From NCBI RefSeq assembly GCF_016858125.1, contig NZ_CP064781.1:3605501-3669500 (forward strand): a DNA stretch of 64,000 bases, given 5' to 3'. The notes under the pieces are model-generated. The model did no database searches and was not told the DNA's origin. It was given only the letters and a program-made list of their open reading frames with translations. The position numbers and the translations under genes were made by a program. Below, piece after piece: positions 17,200 through 27,119 of the stretch; positions within the stretch are counted from its first letter, which is position 1, and the number at the start of each line of letters is the position of its first letter. This DNA is from Azospira restricta. GTDB taxonomy: Bacteria; Pseudomonadota; Gammaproteobacteria; Burkholderiales; Rhodocyclaceae.

Positions 17200-18696
17200 G
17201 TGGAATTTAGCATAAAAAGCGGCAGCCCGGAAAAACAGCGCAGCGCCTGCGTCGTCGTCGGCGTCTTCGAACCCCGCAAACTGACCCTTCCCGGCGAATT
17301 GCTCGACAACGCTTCGCGCAATTATCTTTCCGACATCATTCGCCGCGGCGACATGGAAGGGAAGCTCGGCTCCACGCTGCTGCTGCACAACGTGCCGGGC
17401 ACGCTGTGCGACCGCGTGCTGCTGGTCGGCCTGGGCAAGGAAAAGGAATTCCGCGAGAAGGAATACTGCCAGGCGATCCGCGTCGCCGCGAAGACGCTGA
17501 ACGAAACCGGCTCCTTCGACGGCACCGTCTTCCTCACCGAGATTCCGGTCAGGAAGCGCAGCGTCGGCTGGCGCGTCCGCCAGGCGGCGCTGGTCGCACA
17601 GGAGACGACCTACCGCTTCGACCAGTTCAAGAGCAAGAAGGACGACGTCCGCCGCCCGCTCCGGAAGCTGACCTTCGCCGTCGAACGCCGCAATGAGCTG
17701 GCGCCGGCCGAGGAGGCACTGGCGCAGGGCCTGGCGCTGGCCGAGGGCATGGCGCTGGCGAAGAACCTCGGCAACCTGCCGGGCAACGTGTGCACGCCGA
17801 CCCACCTCGCCGAAACCGCGCAGCAGCTGGCGCAGGAGCACGGCCTCGACTGCCAGGTGCTGGAACGCGCCGACATGGAAGCGCTGGGCATGGGCTCGCT
17901 GCTCTCGGTGGCCAGGGGCTCGCACCAGCCGCCGAAACTGATCGTGCTGCAGCACAAGGGCGGCAAGCCAGGCGACAAGCCGGTGGTGCTGGTCGGCAAG
18001 GGCATCACCTTCGACTCCGGCGGCATCTCGCTGAAGCCGGGCGAAGGCATGGACGAAATGAAGTTCGACATGTGCGGCGCGGCGAGCGTGCTCGGCACGA
18101 TCAAGGCCGCAGCGCTGATGAAACTTCCGCTGAACCTGACCGTCGTCGTGCCGACCGCCGAGAACATGCCCGGCGGCGGCGCCAGCAAGCCGGGCGACAT
18201 CGTCACCTCGATGTCCGGGCAGACGATCGAGATCCTCAACACCGATGCCGAGGGCCGGCTGATCCTGTGCGACGCGCTGACCTACGTCGAGCGCTTCGAT
18301 CCGGAAACCGTCGTCGACGTGGCGACGCTGACCGGCGCCTGCGTGATCGCGCTCGGCCACGTCGCCAGCGGCGTCTTCGCCAACAAGGACGGCCTCGCGC
18401 GCGACCTGCTCGACGCCGGAGAGGAAGCCAACGACCGCGCCTGGCACCTGCCACTGTGGGACGACTACCAGGAGCAGCTGAAGAGCAACTTCGCCGACAT
18501 GGCCAATATCGGCGGCCGCCCCGCCGGCTCGGTCACCGCCGCCTGTTTCCTGTCGCGCTTCACCAAGAAGTACGACTGGGCGCACCTCGACATCGCCGGC
18601 ACCGCCTGGAAATCGGGCGGCGACAAGGGCGCCACCGGCCGCCCGGTGCCGCTGCTGACGCACTTCCTGCTCGCCCGCGCCGGAAAGCTCAATTGA
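17200..18696 (+). CDS. pepA: Leucyl aminopeptidase (M17)
   Basis: A 498-residue dinuclear metal aminopeptidase that releases N-terminal residues and, in E. coli, also acts in Xer recombination and as a DNA-binding regulator. The active-site region is intact: GKGITFDSGGISLKPGEGM (metal Lys/Asp), then the M17 signature NTDAEGRLILCDALTY near residue 347 and IGGRPAGSVTAACFL. The frame extends further upstream, but the GTG at 17200 has AGGAG at ideal spacing and follows the promoter, giving the normal family length. holC starts inside its stop codon. Confidence 0.95.
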   Translation: MEFSIKSGSPEKQRSACVVVGVFEPRKLTLPGELLDNASRNYLSDIIRRGDMEGKLGSTLLLHNVPGTLCDRVLLVGLGKEKEFREKEYCQAIRVAAKTLNETGSFDGTVFLTEIPVRKRSVGWRVRQAALVAQETTYRFDQFKSKKDDVRRPLRKLTFAVERRNELAPAEEALAQGLALAEGMALAKNLGNLPGNVCTPTHLAETAQQLAQEHGLDCQVLERADMEALGMGSLLSVARGSHQPPKLIVLQHKGGKPGDKPVVLVGKGITFDSGGISLKPGEGMDEMKFDMCGAASVLGTIKAAALMKLPLNLTVVVPTAENMPGGGASKPGDIVTSMSGQTIEILNTDAEGRLILCDALTYVERFDPETVVDVATLTGACVIALGHVASGVFANKDGLARDLLDAGEEANDRAWHLPLWDDYQEQLKSNFADMANIGGRPAGSVTAACFLSRFTKKYDWAHLDIAGTAWKSGGDKGATGRPVPLLTHFLLARAGKLN

Positions 18697-19118
18697 CGCA
18701 GATCTTCTTCTACCACGGCGCCGCCGACCGCATCGCAGCGGCCGCCGGCCTGATCGCCAAGGCCTGGGCGCAGCGCAAGCCACTCGTCGTCTACGCCCCC
18801 GACCCGGCCGTCGCCGGTGCGCTCGACCGAGCGCTGTGGACGCGCAACCCGCTCGACTTCGTGCCACACGTGAACGCCGGCTCGCCGCTCGCCGGCGAGA
18901 CGCCGGTGATCATCGCCGACCGCCTCGACGAGCTGCCGCAGGATGAGCGGCTGATGAACCTCTCCGGCGAGGTGCCGCCCGGCTTCTCGCGTTTCACCAG
19001 CGTCATCGAGGTGGTCAGCGAGGAGCCCGAGGTTCGCCAGCCGGCGCGCGAACGCTTCAAGTTCTACAAGGACCGCGGCTACGAGGTCCAGGCCCTCGAC
19101 CTAGCGGGCAAGGCCTGA
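18693..19118 (+). CDS. holC: DNA polymerase III subunit chi
   Basis: A 141-residue chi subunit, which joins the clamp-loader to SSB at the replication fork. TQIFFYHGAADRIAAAAGLIAKAWAQRKPLVVYAPD and LWTRNPLDFVPHVNAGSPLAGETPVIIAD match the family, as does the C-terminal RFKFYKDRGYEVQALDLAGK. The start is TTG at 18693, overlapping the pepA stop (TTGA). The pepA-holC-valS order is common in proteobacteria. Confidence 0.9.
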   Translation: MTQIFFYHGAADRIAAAAGLIAKAWAQRKPLVVYAPDPAVAGALDRALWTRNPLDFVPHVNAGSPLAGETPVIIADRLDELPQDERLMNLSGEVPPGFSRFTSVIEVVSEEPEVRQPARERFKFYKDRGYEVQALDLAGKA

Positions 19119-19552
19119 TGGGCAAGGAGGACCTCGTCTCGCGCGCGGATTCGCTGATGCGGCGGCGGCGTAGCTTCGTCGCCGGCCCGACGTCGCCGGC
19201 AGCGCCCGACGTGCCGCCCGACACCGCGACGGCGGCGGCCGAAGCGGACGAGGACATCCCGGTCCTGACCGAGGAAGTGCTGCCGGAAACGCCGGTCGGC
19301 GTTGCGCCGCGCGACCGCTTCGACGAAACGCTGGCCGCGCGGCTGGCCTCCGAGTTCGCGCACACGCTCGAGCGGCGGCTGGCCGCGGAACTGCCCAGCC
19401 TGGTCGAAGCCAGCCTGGCCGTGCTCGAAGCCGACCTGCGGCGCGGCATCCTCGACACCGCCGACGGCGCGATCAAGGACTTCCTCGCCCGCCGCGAGCA
19501 GCTGCGGCTGCCGCTCGACGACCCCGACGACCAGGCCGGCCGCGACGCCTGA
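19118..19552 (+). CDS. Conserved hypothetical protein between holC and valS
   Basis: A 144-residue protein without membrane segments. The N-terminus ([23 protein letters not shown]) is basic, residues 25-65 are Pro/Ala/Asp-rich and likely disordered, and residues 70-130 are predicted amphipathic helix ([43 protein letters not shown]). No domain recognised. Its ATG overlaps the holC stop, so it is translated with holC; a link to replication or tRNA charging is unproven. Confidence 0.7.
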   Translation: MGKEDLVSRADSLMRRRRSFVAGPTSPAAPDVPPDTATAAAEADEDIPVLTEEVLPETPVGVAPRDRFDETLAARLASEFAHTLERRLAAELPSLVEASLAVLEADLRRGILDTADGAIKDFLARREQLRLPLDDPDDQAGRDA

Positions 19553-19581
19553 AAGCCGGCCGGTGGCCGCCGTCGATCCGG

Positions 19582-19587
19582 TATAAT
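19582..19587 (+). promoter_or_regulatory. -10 element of valS
   Basis: A perfect TATAAT 33 bases before the valS ATG; the -35 region (GCCGGT) is weak. Confidence 0.5.
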
Positions 19588-19620
19588 CGCCGGTTTTCCA
19601 AGCATTCCCTCCTTTTTCCT

Positions 19621-22464
19621 ATGGAACTGGCCAAGAGTTTTGAGCCGGCGGACATCGAGCGCCGCTGGTACCCGCAATGGGAAGAGAACGGCTACTTCAA
19701 GGCCGGCCTCGACACCGCCAACACGAACGCCTTCTGCATCCTGCTGCCGCCGCCGAACGTCACCGGCACGCTGCACATGGGCCACGGTTTCAACCAGGCG
19801 ATCATGGACGCGCTCACCCGGCACTACCGGATGCTCGGCCACAACACGCTGTGGCAGCCGGGCACCGACCACGCCGGCATCGCCACGCAGATCGTCGTCG
19901 AGCGCCAGCTCGACGCGCAGGGCATTTCGCGCCACGACCTCGGCCGCGAGAAGTTCCTGGAAAAGGTCTGGGAGTGGAAGGAATACTCGGGCAACACGAT
20001 CACCAAGCAGATGCGCCGGCTGGGCACCTCGCCGGACTGGGAGCGCGAGCGCTTCACGATGGACGCCGGCCTCTCGAAAATCGTCACCGAGACCTTCGTC
20101 CGCCTCTACAACGAAGGCCTGATCTACCGCGGCAAACGCCTCGTCAACTGGGACCCGAAGCTGCACACCGCCGTCTCCGACCTGGAAGTGGTCAGCGAGG
20201 AGGAAGACGGATTCCTGTGGCACATCCGCTACCCGCTCGCCGATGGCTCGGGCAGCTTGACGGTCGCCACCACGCGTCCGGAAACGATGCTCGGCGACAC
20301 CGCGGTGATGGTGCACCCCGAGGACGAGCGCTACAGGCACCTGATCGGCAAGACGGTGAAGCTGCCGCTCTGTGACCGCGAGATCCCGATCATCGCCGAC
20401 AGCTACGTCGACCTCGAGTTCGGCACCGGCTGCGTCAAGGTCACGCCGGCGCACGACTTCAACGACTACGCGGTCGGCCAGCGCCATAACCTGCCGATCA
20501 TCGCTATCCTGACGCTGGACGCGAAGATCAACGACAACGCGCCGGCGAAGTACCGCGGCCTGGACCGCTTCGACGCCAGGAAGGCCGTCGTCGCCGACCT
20601 CGAAGCGCTCGGCGTGCTGGAGAAGACCGACAAGCACAAGCTCAAGGTGCCGCGCGGCGACCGCACCGGCGTCGTCATCGAGCCGATGCTGACCGACCAG
20701 TGGTTCGTCGCCATGTCGAAGCCCGGCGCCGACGGCAAGAGCATCACCGAGAAGGCGCTCGACTGCGTCGCCTCGGGCGAGATCAAGTTCGTCCCGGAGA
20801 ACTGGGTCAACACCTACAACCAGTGGCTGAACAACATCCAGGACTGGTGCATCTCGCGCCAGCTGTGGTGGGGCCACCAGATCCCGGCCTGGTACGGCGT
20901 CAATGGCGAGGTCTTCGTCGCGCACGACGAAGCCGAAGCCCGCGCGCAGGCCGACAAGGCCGGCTACGCCGGCGCGCTGACCCGCGACCCGGACGTGCTC
21001 GACACCTGGTATTCGTCGGCGCTGTGGCCGTTCTCGACGCTCGACTGGACGCCGGAGTGGCCGCAGAAGTCGAACCCGGCGCTCGACCTCTACCTGCCGT
21101 CGACGGTGCTGGTCACCGGCTTCGACATCATCTTCTTCTGGGTCGCGCGCATGGTCATGATGACCAAGCACATCACCGGCAAGATCCCGTTCAAGCACGT
21201 CTACGTGCACGGCCTGATCCGCGACGCGGAAGGCCAGAAGATGAGCAAGTCCAAGGGCAACGTCCTCGACCCGATCGACCTGATCGACGGCATCGGCGTC
21301 GAGGAGCTGGTGAAGAAGCGCACCACCGGCCTGATGAACCCGAAGCAGGCCGAGCAGATCGAGAAGCGGACGCGCAAGGAGTTCCCGAACGGCATCCCGG
21401 CCTTCGGCACCGACGCGCTGCGCTTCACCTTCCTGTCGCTGGCCAGCCCCGGCCGCGACATCAAGTTCGACCTCGGCCGCTGCGAGGGCTACCGCAACTT
21501 CTGCAACAAGCTGTGGAACGCGACCCGCTTCGTGCTGATGAACGTCGAAGGCCAGGACCTCGCGCTGTCGCACGAACAGGGCGCCGGCGGCGCCTGCAAG
21601 GTGCCCGAGGGCGGCGAGGCCAGGCTCGACTTCGGCTTCGCCGACCGCTGGATCGTCAGCCGCCTGCAGCGCACCGAAGCCGAGGTCGCCAAGCACTTCG
21701 CCGACTACCGCTTCGACCTGCTCGCGCGCGAGATCTACGAATTCGTCTGGGACGAGTTCTGCGACTGGTACCTCGAACTGGCCAAGGTGCGCATGCAATC
21801 CGGCAGCCCGGCCGAGGCGCGCGGCACGCGGCGGACGCTGGTGCGCGTGCTGGAGACCGTGCTGCGCCTCGCCCACCCGCTGATCCCGTTCATCACCGAG
21901 GAACTGTGGCAGGTCGTCGCGCCGATCGCCGGCCGCAAGTCGCACGACTCGATCATGCAGGCGCCCTACCCGGTCGCCCAGCCGGAGCGCATCGACGAAG
22001 CGAGCGAAGCCAGGGTCAAGCTCTTGAAGGACCTGATCTACGCCTGCCGCAACCTGCGCGGCGAGATGGGCATCTCGCCGGCGCAGAAGCTGCCGCTGAT
22101 CGCCGCCGGCGACGCCGCGACGCTGACGGCCTACGCGCCGTACATCGCCGGCCTGGCCAAGCTCTCCGAGGTGCAGATCGTCGCCGACATCCCGGCCGAC
22201 GAGGCGGCGCCGGTCGCCGTCGTCGGCGACTTCCGGCTGATGCTGAAGGTCGAGATCGACGTCGCTGCCGAGCGCGAGCGCCTGACCAAGGAGATCGCCC
22301 GCCTCGAAGGCGAGATCGCCAAGGCCCATGCCAAGCTCGCCAACGAAAGCTTCGTCGCCCGCGCGCCGGCCGCCGTCGTCGAGCAGGAGAAGAGGCGGGT
22401 GGCCGATTTCGGCGACACGCTGGCCAAACTGAAACCGCAGCTGGCGAAACTCGCCGGCAAATAA
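19621..22464 (+). CDS. valS: Valine-tRNA ligase
   Basis: A 947-residue class I aminoacyl-tRNA synthetase. The HIGH motif appears as HMGH (about residue 52, in [17 protein letters not shown]), KMSKS at about residue 540 ([14 protein letters not shown]), and the CP1 editing domain lies between ([22 protein letters not shown]). The C-terminal coiled-coil that contacts tRNA is evident ([26 protein letters not shown]). Full length with no frameshift. A perfect -10 box precedes it. A 1272-codon antisense ORF opposite this gene is a composition artefact. Confidence 0.98.
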   Translation: MELAKSFEPADIERRWYPQWEENGYFKAGLDTANTNAFCILLPPPNVTGTLHMGHGFNQAIMDALTRHYRMLGHNTLWQPGTDHAGIATQIVVERQLDAQGISRHDLGREKFLEKVWEWKEYSGNTITKQMRRLGTSPDWERERFTMDAGLSKIVTETFVRLYNEGLIYRGKRLVNWDPKLHTAVSDLEVVSEEEDGFLWHIRYPLADGSGSLTVATTRPETMLGDTAVMVHPEDERYRHLIGKTVKLPLCDREIPIIADSYVDLEFGTGCVKVTPAHDFNDYAVGQRHNLPIIAILTLDAKINDNAPAKYRGLDRFDARKAVVADLEALGVLEKTDKHKLKVPRGDRTGVVIEPMLTDQWFVAMSKPGADGKSITEKALDCVASGEIKFVPENWVNTYNQWLNNIQDWCISRQLWWGHQIPAWYGVNGEVFVAHDEAEARAQADKAGYAGALTRDPDVLDTWYSSALWPFSTLDWTPEWPQKSNPALDLYLPSTVLVTGFDIIFFWVARMVMMTKHITGKIPFKHVYVHGLIRDAEGQKMSKSKGNVLDPIDLIDGIGVEELVKKRTTGLMNPKQAEQIEKRTRKEFPNGIPAFGTDALRFTFLSLASPGRDIKFDLGRCEGYRNFCNKLWNATRFVLMNVEGQDLALSHEQGAGGACKVPEGGEARLDFGFADRWIVSRLQRTEAEVAKHFADYRFDLLAREIYEFVWDEFCDWYLELAKVRMQSGSPAEARGTRRTLVRVLETVLRLAHPLIPFITEELWQVVAPIAGRKSHDSIMQAPYPVAQPERIDEASEARVKLLKDLIYACRNLRGEMGISPAQKLPLIAAGDAATLTAYAPYIAGLAKLSEVQIVADIPADEAAPVAVVGDFRLMLKVEIDVAAERERLTKEIARLEGEIAKAHAKLANESFVARAPAAVVEQEKRRVADFGDTLAKLKPQLAKLAGK

Positions 22465-22473
22465 GGAAGCCCG

Positions 22474-22959
22474 ATGTCCCAAGACAACAAGCCCTTCGTC
22501 GCCCGCCTGTTCCCGGCGCTGATGCTGTTCTGCCTGCTCACCGGCGCCTGGTCCTACGCGATCATCCAGGCCTGGCCGTGGGACAAGGACACGACCTGGA
22601 AGCCGGGCGTGCGCCTGCCGGTGATCTGCGCCAACGGCGAGGTCTGCTCGAAGCAGTATGCCGACATCGCCAAGGCGGTCGAGGACAAGCAGGTCATCGC
22701 GCTGCTGCCGAAGGAGCCGAACGGCGAGCTCAACGACGGCGAAGTCTGGCTGCGCTGGACGACCGTTTCCGGCAAGGACTGGGAGATGGAGGCGGCGATG
22801 TCCTCGTGGTACTTCGAGACCGCCGTCCGCTACTCGCTCAAGGACGGCAAGCTGGTCGCCGTCCAGTACCGCCACTACGACGCCAAGCTGTTCTTCTACG
22901 CGATGGGCGCCGCGCTGTTCACGCTCGCCGGCATCTACCTGCGCAGGTTGCGGCAGTAA
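22474..22959 (+). CDS. Hypothetical two-span membrane protein downstream of valS
   Basis: A 161-residue protein with an N-terminal membrane segment (LFPALMLFCLLTGAWSYAIIQAW) and a C-terminal one (LFFYAMGAALFTLAGIYLRRL), and about 95 residues between them that would be periplasmic, with two cysteines close together (VICANGEVCSKQY) and several Trp residues. I do not recognise the family. It starts nine bases after the valS stop, so it is probably co-transcribed, and is convergent with pabBC. Confidence 0.72.
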   Translation: MSQDNKPFVARLFPALMLFCLLTGAWSYAIIQAWPWDKDTTWKPGVRLPVICANGEVCSKQYADIAKAVEDKQVIALLPKEPNGELNDGEVWLRWTTVSGKDWEMEAAMSSWYFETAVRYSLKDGKLVAVQYRHYDAKLFFYAMGAALFTLAGIYLRRLRQ

Positions 22960-22979
22960 GCCGCGGCAGCGGGCGCCGC

Positions 22980-24737
22980 CTACGCCCGCAGTTCCACCCG
23001 CACCAGTCCGCGCAGCGCGTTACCGAGGCAGAGCTCGGCGGCGCCGCGCAGGTCCGCCTCGAACAGCACGGCCTCCACGGCCTCCCCGCTGTCCAGCAAC
23101 TGCCGGCGCAACACCCCCGGCAACAGGCCGCAGGCCAGCGGCGGCGTCAGCAGCGGCCCGCCGCGCGCGCGCCGCACGAAGACGTTGCTGCGCGCGCCCT
23201 CGCAAACCTCCCCCCGCTCGTTCAGGAAGATCGCGTCGAACAGCGACGGATCGGCGCCGACGCGCGCCAGCTCCCGGTCGAAGAGATCGCGCACGGTCGT
23301 CTTGTGGCGCAGCCAGCCGTTGCGCGAATCGAGGCGCAGCGGCGAGAGCGTGGCTGCCATCGTCGCCGGGGTCGCCGCCAGCGGCGCCGAGCCGAGGTCG
23401 AAATCGCCGCCGCGACCGAGCGTCAGGCGCACGCGGAAGACGCCGGCCGGCTGCCGCGCCGCCAGCGCACGCAGCGCGCCGGCAACGGCCTCGCGGTCGC
23501 AGGCGAAGGCGAGCGTCGCCGCCGACGCCTGCAGGCGATCGAGATGCAGCGCCAGCCGCGGGTAGGCGCCGTCCTCCAGCCGCAAGGTCTCGATCAGCCG
23601 GAAGCCGGGGTCGGCACGGGTGACGAAACTGGCTTTCAGCAGGCACTCGGCGTACTCGGCGGCAGGCTCGGAATCCCAGACGATGCCGCTGCCGACGCCG
23701 TAGCGCAGGCTGCCGTCGGCGGCGACCTGCAGCGTGCGGATGACGACGCTGAAGCGGAAGTCGCCGCCGGCGCCGACCCAGCCGAGCGCGCCGGTATAGG
23801 GCCCGCGCGGCGTCGCCTCCAGTTCGCGGATGATCTGCATCGCGCGCACCTTCGGCGCACCGGTGATCGAGCCGCAGGGGAACAGCGCGGCGAGCACCGC
23901 CGCCAGGTCGGCGTCGCAGTCGGCGGCGACGGCCGAGGTCATCTGGTGCACGCTGGGATAGGTCTCGACCGCGCACAGCGCCTCGACGCGCACACTGCCC
24001 GGCCGGGCGACGCGACCGAGGTCGTTGCGGATCAGGTCGACGATCATCACGTTCTCCGCCCGGTCCTTGGCCGACGCCGCCAGCGCCGCGCGCGCCGCGG
24101 CATCGGCTGCCGGATCGGCGCCGCGCGCGGCGGTCCCCTTCATCGGCCGCGAACGGATGACGCCGCCGGTGCGCTCGACGAACAGCTCCGGCGAGAACGA
24201 CAGCAGGCAGGCTTCCGGCGTCATCAGCAGGCCGCCGTGCGCGACCGGCTGCGCTGCACGCAGGCGGGCGTAAAGCGCCAGCGGATCGCCGAGGCAAGTG
24301 CCGGCAAAGGGAAAGGTCAGGTTGACCTGGTAGCAGTCGCCGGCGGCGATGTAGTCGCGGATGCGGCCGACGGCACGCGCATGCGCGGCGGCGTCGAGCT
24401 GCGCGGCGAAACCGGCGACGGTTGCCGGCGGCAGCGGCGCGCCGGCCTGCCGGGCGAGCCAGGCAGCGACCTCGCCGGCGCTCAGCGCGCGGCGCTCGGC
24501 GAACAGCCAGCAATGGCCGAGCGTCCCCGTCGGCGCCGGACCGGCCGCCGGCTCGCAGGCGTAGCCAAGCTCGTAGTCGAGCGCGGCGACGGCATGCAGG
24601 CCCGCCGCCGTCGCCCGCTCGATCTCGGCGCAGACGGCGCGCAGCGTGCCGGCGGAAACAACCAGCGTTCGTTGCAGCCCGGAAAAGAGGAAGGAACCGC
24701 CGCCCGGCGCGTCGAGCAGGGCGAAGGGAGCTGGCAT
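22980..24737 (-). CDS. pabB: Fused aminodeoxychorismate synthase component I and aminodeoxychorismate lyase
   Basis: A 585-residue fusion. Residues about 90-370 are the chorismate-binding domain (PMKGTAARG with the PabB-type Lys, AENVMIVDLIRNDLGRVARPGSV, GSITGAPKVRAMQIIRELE), which aminates chorismate using ammonia from PabA. Residues about 385-585 are a PLP-dependent PabC-like lyase (FRLIETLRLEDGAYPRLALHLDRL, the likely PLP lysine in RHKTTVRD, FLNERGEVCEGARSNVFV), which releases p-aminobenzoate. One protein would thus carry the last two steps of PABA synthesis for folate. pabA is not in the window. The fusion is known in other bacteria. Convergent with the valS operon. Confidence 0.92.
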   Translation of the reverse strand: MPAPFALLDAPGGGSFLFSGLQRTLVVSAGTLRAVCAEIERATAAGLHAVAALDYELGYACEPAAGPAPTGTLGHCWLFAERRALSAGEVAAWLARQAGAPLPPATVAGFAAQLDAAAHARAVGRIRDYIAAGDCYQVNLTFPFAGTCLGDPLALYARLRAAQPVAHGGLLMTPEACLLSFSPELFVERTGGVIRSRPMKGTAARGADPAADAAARAALAASAKDRAENVMIVDLIRNDLGRVARPGSVRVEALCAVETYPSVHQMTSAVAADCDADLAAVLAALFPCGSITGAPKVRAMQIIRELEATPRGPYTGALGWVGAGGDFRFSVVIRTLQVAADGSLRYGVGSGIVWDSEPAAEYAECLLKASFVTRADPGFRLIETLRLEDGAYPRLALHLDRLQASAATLAFACDREAVAGALRALAARQPAGVFRVRLTLGRGGDFDLGSAPLAATPATMAATLSPLRLDSRNGWLRHKTTVRDLFDRELARVGADPSLFDAIFLNERGEVCEGARSNVFVRRARGGPLLTPPLACGLLPGVLRRQLLDSGEAVEAVLFEADLRGAAELCLGNALRGLVRVELRA

Positions 24738-24784
24738 GGGCGGGACGGAAAAGGCGGAGCGGCGGCCGGGACGGCCGCGATGGC

Positions 24785-25012
24785 CTATTTGCGCTTCAGC
24801 ACGTATTCGTAGACGTTCTCGGCCTCGCCGCTCGACACCAGCTCGTTGCCGGTCTGCCGGGCGAAGGCCTGGAAATCCTTGACCGAACCGGGGTCGGTGG
24901 CGAGCACGCGCAGCAGCTGCCCGGACTGCATTTCGGCGAGCGCCTTCTTCGTGCGCAGGATGGGCAGCGGGCAGTTGAGGCCCTTGACGTCGAGTTCGCG
25001 GTCGTACTGCAT
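24785..25012 (-). CDS. tusA: TusA/SirA-like sulfurtransferase
   Basis: A 75-residue protein with the C14-P-x-P17 motif (GLNCPLPILRTKKALAEM) of TusA-type sulfur carriers, used in tRNA thiolation, molybdopterin or sulfur oxidation. The end FARQTGNELVSSGEAENVYEYVLKRK fits the family. The start is the ATG at 25012; a much longer ORF in the same frame reads through the neighbouring protease gene and is not real. Since moaC and soxYZ lie nearby, a sulfur-trafficking role beyond tRNA is possible. Confidence 0.9.
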   Translation of the reverse strand: MQYDRELDVKGLNCPLPILRTKKALAEMQSGQLLRVLATDPGSVKDFQAFARQTGNELVSSGEAENVYEYVLKRK

Positions 25013-25071
25013 GGCGGAATCCGGAGTGGGTTCGAAGGAGTGAGGCGGGGGCGTATTGTACCCCCTGCCCG

Positions 25072-26562
25072 CTATTTCTTCTGCTTGGCCTCTTCCGCCT
25101 GCTGCTTCTTCAGCTCGCGCAGGCGGGCGTCGACCACCGACTGCTCGTAGAAATTGCCGTCGCCGGCGCGCTGCGCGAACTGCAACTGCTCGATCGCCTG
25201 CAGCAGCCGCCCCTGCAGCACGTACATCTCGGCCAGCGCGCGGTGCTGCTGCAGCTTGCGCCCCTGCACGGCGTGCGTCTTCGCCTGCAGGCCGTAAAGC
25301 TTGGAATCGCTGGTGTAGGACTGCAGCTGCTCGTCGAGGAAGGACTCCAGGCGGTCGTACTGGCGCAGCGAGAAAAGCGCGTCGGCGTAGCCGTAGGCGA
25401 GCGCGCGCGACAGCGGAAAGCGCAGCAGCGCGTCGCGGAAGATCGCCGCCGCGGCATTGAGGTCGCCGGCGCCGGCGCGGATCTCGCCGGCGAGGTTCTC
25501 GATCATCGCCGAACCGCCGCCCTTCTGCCGCCGCAACGCCTCGACCTCGCGCTCGGCCGCCGCGTAGTGCTTCGCGCGCAGCTGGGCGAAGGCCAGCCCA
25601 TAGCGGGTGGCGGTCTCGGAGGCGAACTTGCGGTCGCGCAGCAGGCTCTCGAAGTCGGCGATCGCCTCCTTCGGCGTTCCCTGCTGCGCCCGCAGCTTGG
25701 CGCGCACCAGCTGGTAGTCGAGGCTGTCGCGGACCTGCCGGTACGGCGCCTGCTGCAGCCGGTTCTGCATGTCGCTGATGCGCTCGACGGTGATCGGGTG
25801 CGAGCGCATGTAGACCGGGGCGTTGTTCTCGTAGACGCGCGTCGAGCGCTGCAGGCGCTCGAAGAAATCCGACATCCCGCGCGGGTCGAAACCGGCCTTC
25901 TGCAGGATCTCGTAGCCGACGCGGTCGGCCTCGCGCTCGAAATCGCGGGAGAAGGCCAGCTGCGACTGGACGAAGGCGGCCTCGCTGCCGGCGATCGCGG
26001 CGCCGGCCGCCTGCGAGTTCGAACGCATCGCGAGCAGCGCCACCGCCATCGCGATCATGCCCAGCACCGACTGCTGCTTCTGGCTGGAAATCTGCCGCGC
26101 CAGGTGGTGCTGCGTGACGTGCGAGACTTCGTGCGCGATCACGCCGGCGAGCTCCGACTCGCTCTGCGAGGTGAGGATGGTGCCGGTGTTCACGCCGATG
26201 TAGCCGCCGAACATCGCGAAGGCGTTGACCTGGCTGTCGCGGATGGCGAAGAAATGGAAGTCGCCCCCGGGCTCGGCGCTGGCCGCCACCAGACGCTGGC
26301 CGAGCCGACCGAGGTATTCGTTCACCTCCGGGTCGTCGACGTAGGTCGGCTCGTGCAGCCGGATGTCGTTCATGATGCTTTCGCCGATCTTGCGTTCGAG
26401 CTGCGGCGGCAGGTCGGCGCGCGCCGACTCGCCGAGGTCGGGCAGACTGTCGGCGTACGCCAGCGGCGGGGAGAGCACCAGGGAGACGCACAGCACCGCG
26501 CTCAGCACCTGGCGTGGCAAGGTGCGGCGGGGGAAAGGGCCAAATGGCAGCCGTCGATTCAT
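25072..26562 (-). CDS. Periplasmic M48 metalloprotease with TPR region (BepA/YfgC-like)
   Basis: A 496-residue exported protein. A signal peptide (about residues 1-36, ending PLAYA) is followed by a Zn-metalloprotease domain with HEVSH near residue 144 (GVIAHEVSHVTQHHLARQ), the Glu-containing third-ligand region FEREADRVGYEILQKAGFD, and the HPITVERI loop; the C-terminal half is a chain of TPR-like helices (residues 300-490). This is the architecture of BepA, which assists or degrades LptD and BAM substrates in the outer membrane. Start at ATG 26562. It ends in a Lys-rich tail (AEEAKQKK). It lies upstream of tusA on the same strand. Confidence 0.9.
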   Translation of the reverse strand: MNRRLPFGPFPRRTLPRQVLSAVLCVSLVLSPPLAYADSLPDLGESARADLPPQLERKIGESIMNDIRLHEPTYVDDPEVNEYLGRLGQRLVAASAEPGGDFHFFAIRDSQVNAFAMFGGYIGVNTGTILTSQSESELAGVIAHEVSHVTQHHLARQISSQKQQSVLGMIAMAVALLAMRSNSQAAGAAIAGSEAAFVQSQLAFSRDFEREADRVGYEILQKAGFDPRGMSDFFERLQRSTRVYENNAPVYMRSHPITVERISDMQNRLQQAPYRQVRDSLDYQLVRAKLRAQQGTPKEAIADFESLLRDRKFASETATRYGLAFAQLRAKHYAAAEREVEALRRQKGGGSAMIENLAGEIRAGAGDLNAAAAIFRDALLRFPLSRALAYGYADALFSLRQYDRLESFLDEQLQSYTSDSKLYGLQAKTHAVQGRKLQQHRALAEMYVLQGRLLQAIEQLQFAQRAGDGNFYEQSVVDARLRELKKQQAEEAKQKK

Positions 26563-26626
26563 GGTGCTATGATAGCGCACCCGCAGCGCCCGTCCGCAGC
26601 GCTTTCCACCCATTACCATCCCGCGC

Positions 26627-27115
26627 ATGACCGCCCATCCGCTTACCCATTTCGACGCCGAAGGACAGGCGCACATGGTCGATGTCGCGGCCAAGGCCGA
26701 GACCCACCGCGTCGCGCGCGCCGCCGGCAGCATCTTCATGCAGCCGGAGACGCTGGCGCTGATCGCCGGCGGCTCGGCGAAGAAGGGCGACGTCCTCGGC
26801 ATCGCGCGCATCGCCGCGATCCAGGCATCGAAGCGCACCGCCGAGCTGATCCCGCTGTGCCATCCGGTGGCGCTGACCCGCGTCGCCGCCGAGTTCGCCG
26901 TCGACCGCGAGCACGGCGCGGTGCACATCGAGGTCACCGCCGAATGCACCGGCCGCACCGGCGTCGAGATGGAGGCGCTGACCGCTGCCGGCGTCGGCCT
27001 GCTGACCATCTACGACATGATGAAGGCGGTCGATCGCGGCATGCGCATCGAGGGCATCCGCCTGCTCGAGAAGAAGGGCGGCAAGTCGGGCCACTGGCAC
27101 GCCGAACAGGATTGA
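26627..27115 (+). CDS. moaC: Cyclic pyranopterin monophosphate synthase
   Basis: A 162-residue MoaC, which with MoaA turns GTP into cyclic pyranopterin monophosphate, the first molybdenum cofactor intermediate. The conserved stretches [30 protein letters not shown] and [27 protein letters not shown] carry the active-site residues. It is separated by four bases from soxY, a neighbour without an obvious pathway link except that the sulfite dehydrogenase of sulfur oxidation is a Mo enzyme. Confidence 0.96.
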   Translation: MTAHPLTHFDAEGQAHMVDVAAKAETHRVARAAGSIFMQPETLALIAGGSAKKGDVLGIARIAAIQASKRTAELIPLCHPVALTRVAAEFAVDREHGAVHIEVTAECTGRTGVEMEALTAAGVGLLTIYDMMKAVDRGMRIEGIRLLEKKGGKSGHWHAEQD

Positions 27116-27119
27116 CCCG

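Noticed and set aside
19057-22875. A 1272-codon open frame on the minus strand opposite valS
   Set aside because: It mirrors valS codon by codon with no recognisable domain; long antisense frames are expected in GC-rich genes with strong third-position bias. The same applies to the frames opposite clpA (28260-31070), aceB (37938-39275) and the mmsA region (46128-49955).
26563-26580. Leaderless start for the BepA-like protease (TATCAT six bases before ATG)
   Set aside because: The hexamer is fair but there is no usable -35, so I did not count it with clpS and leuL.
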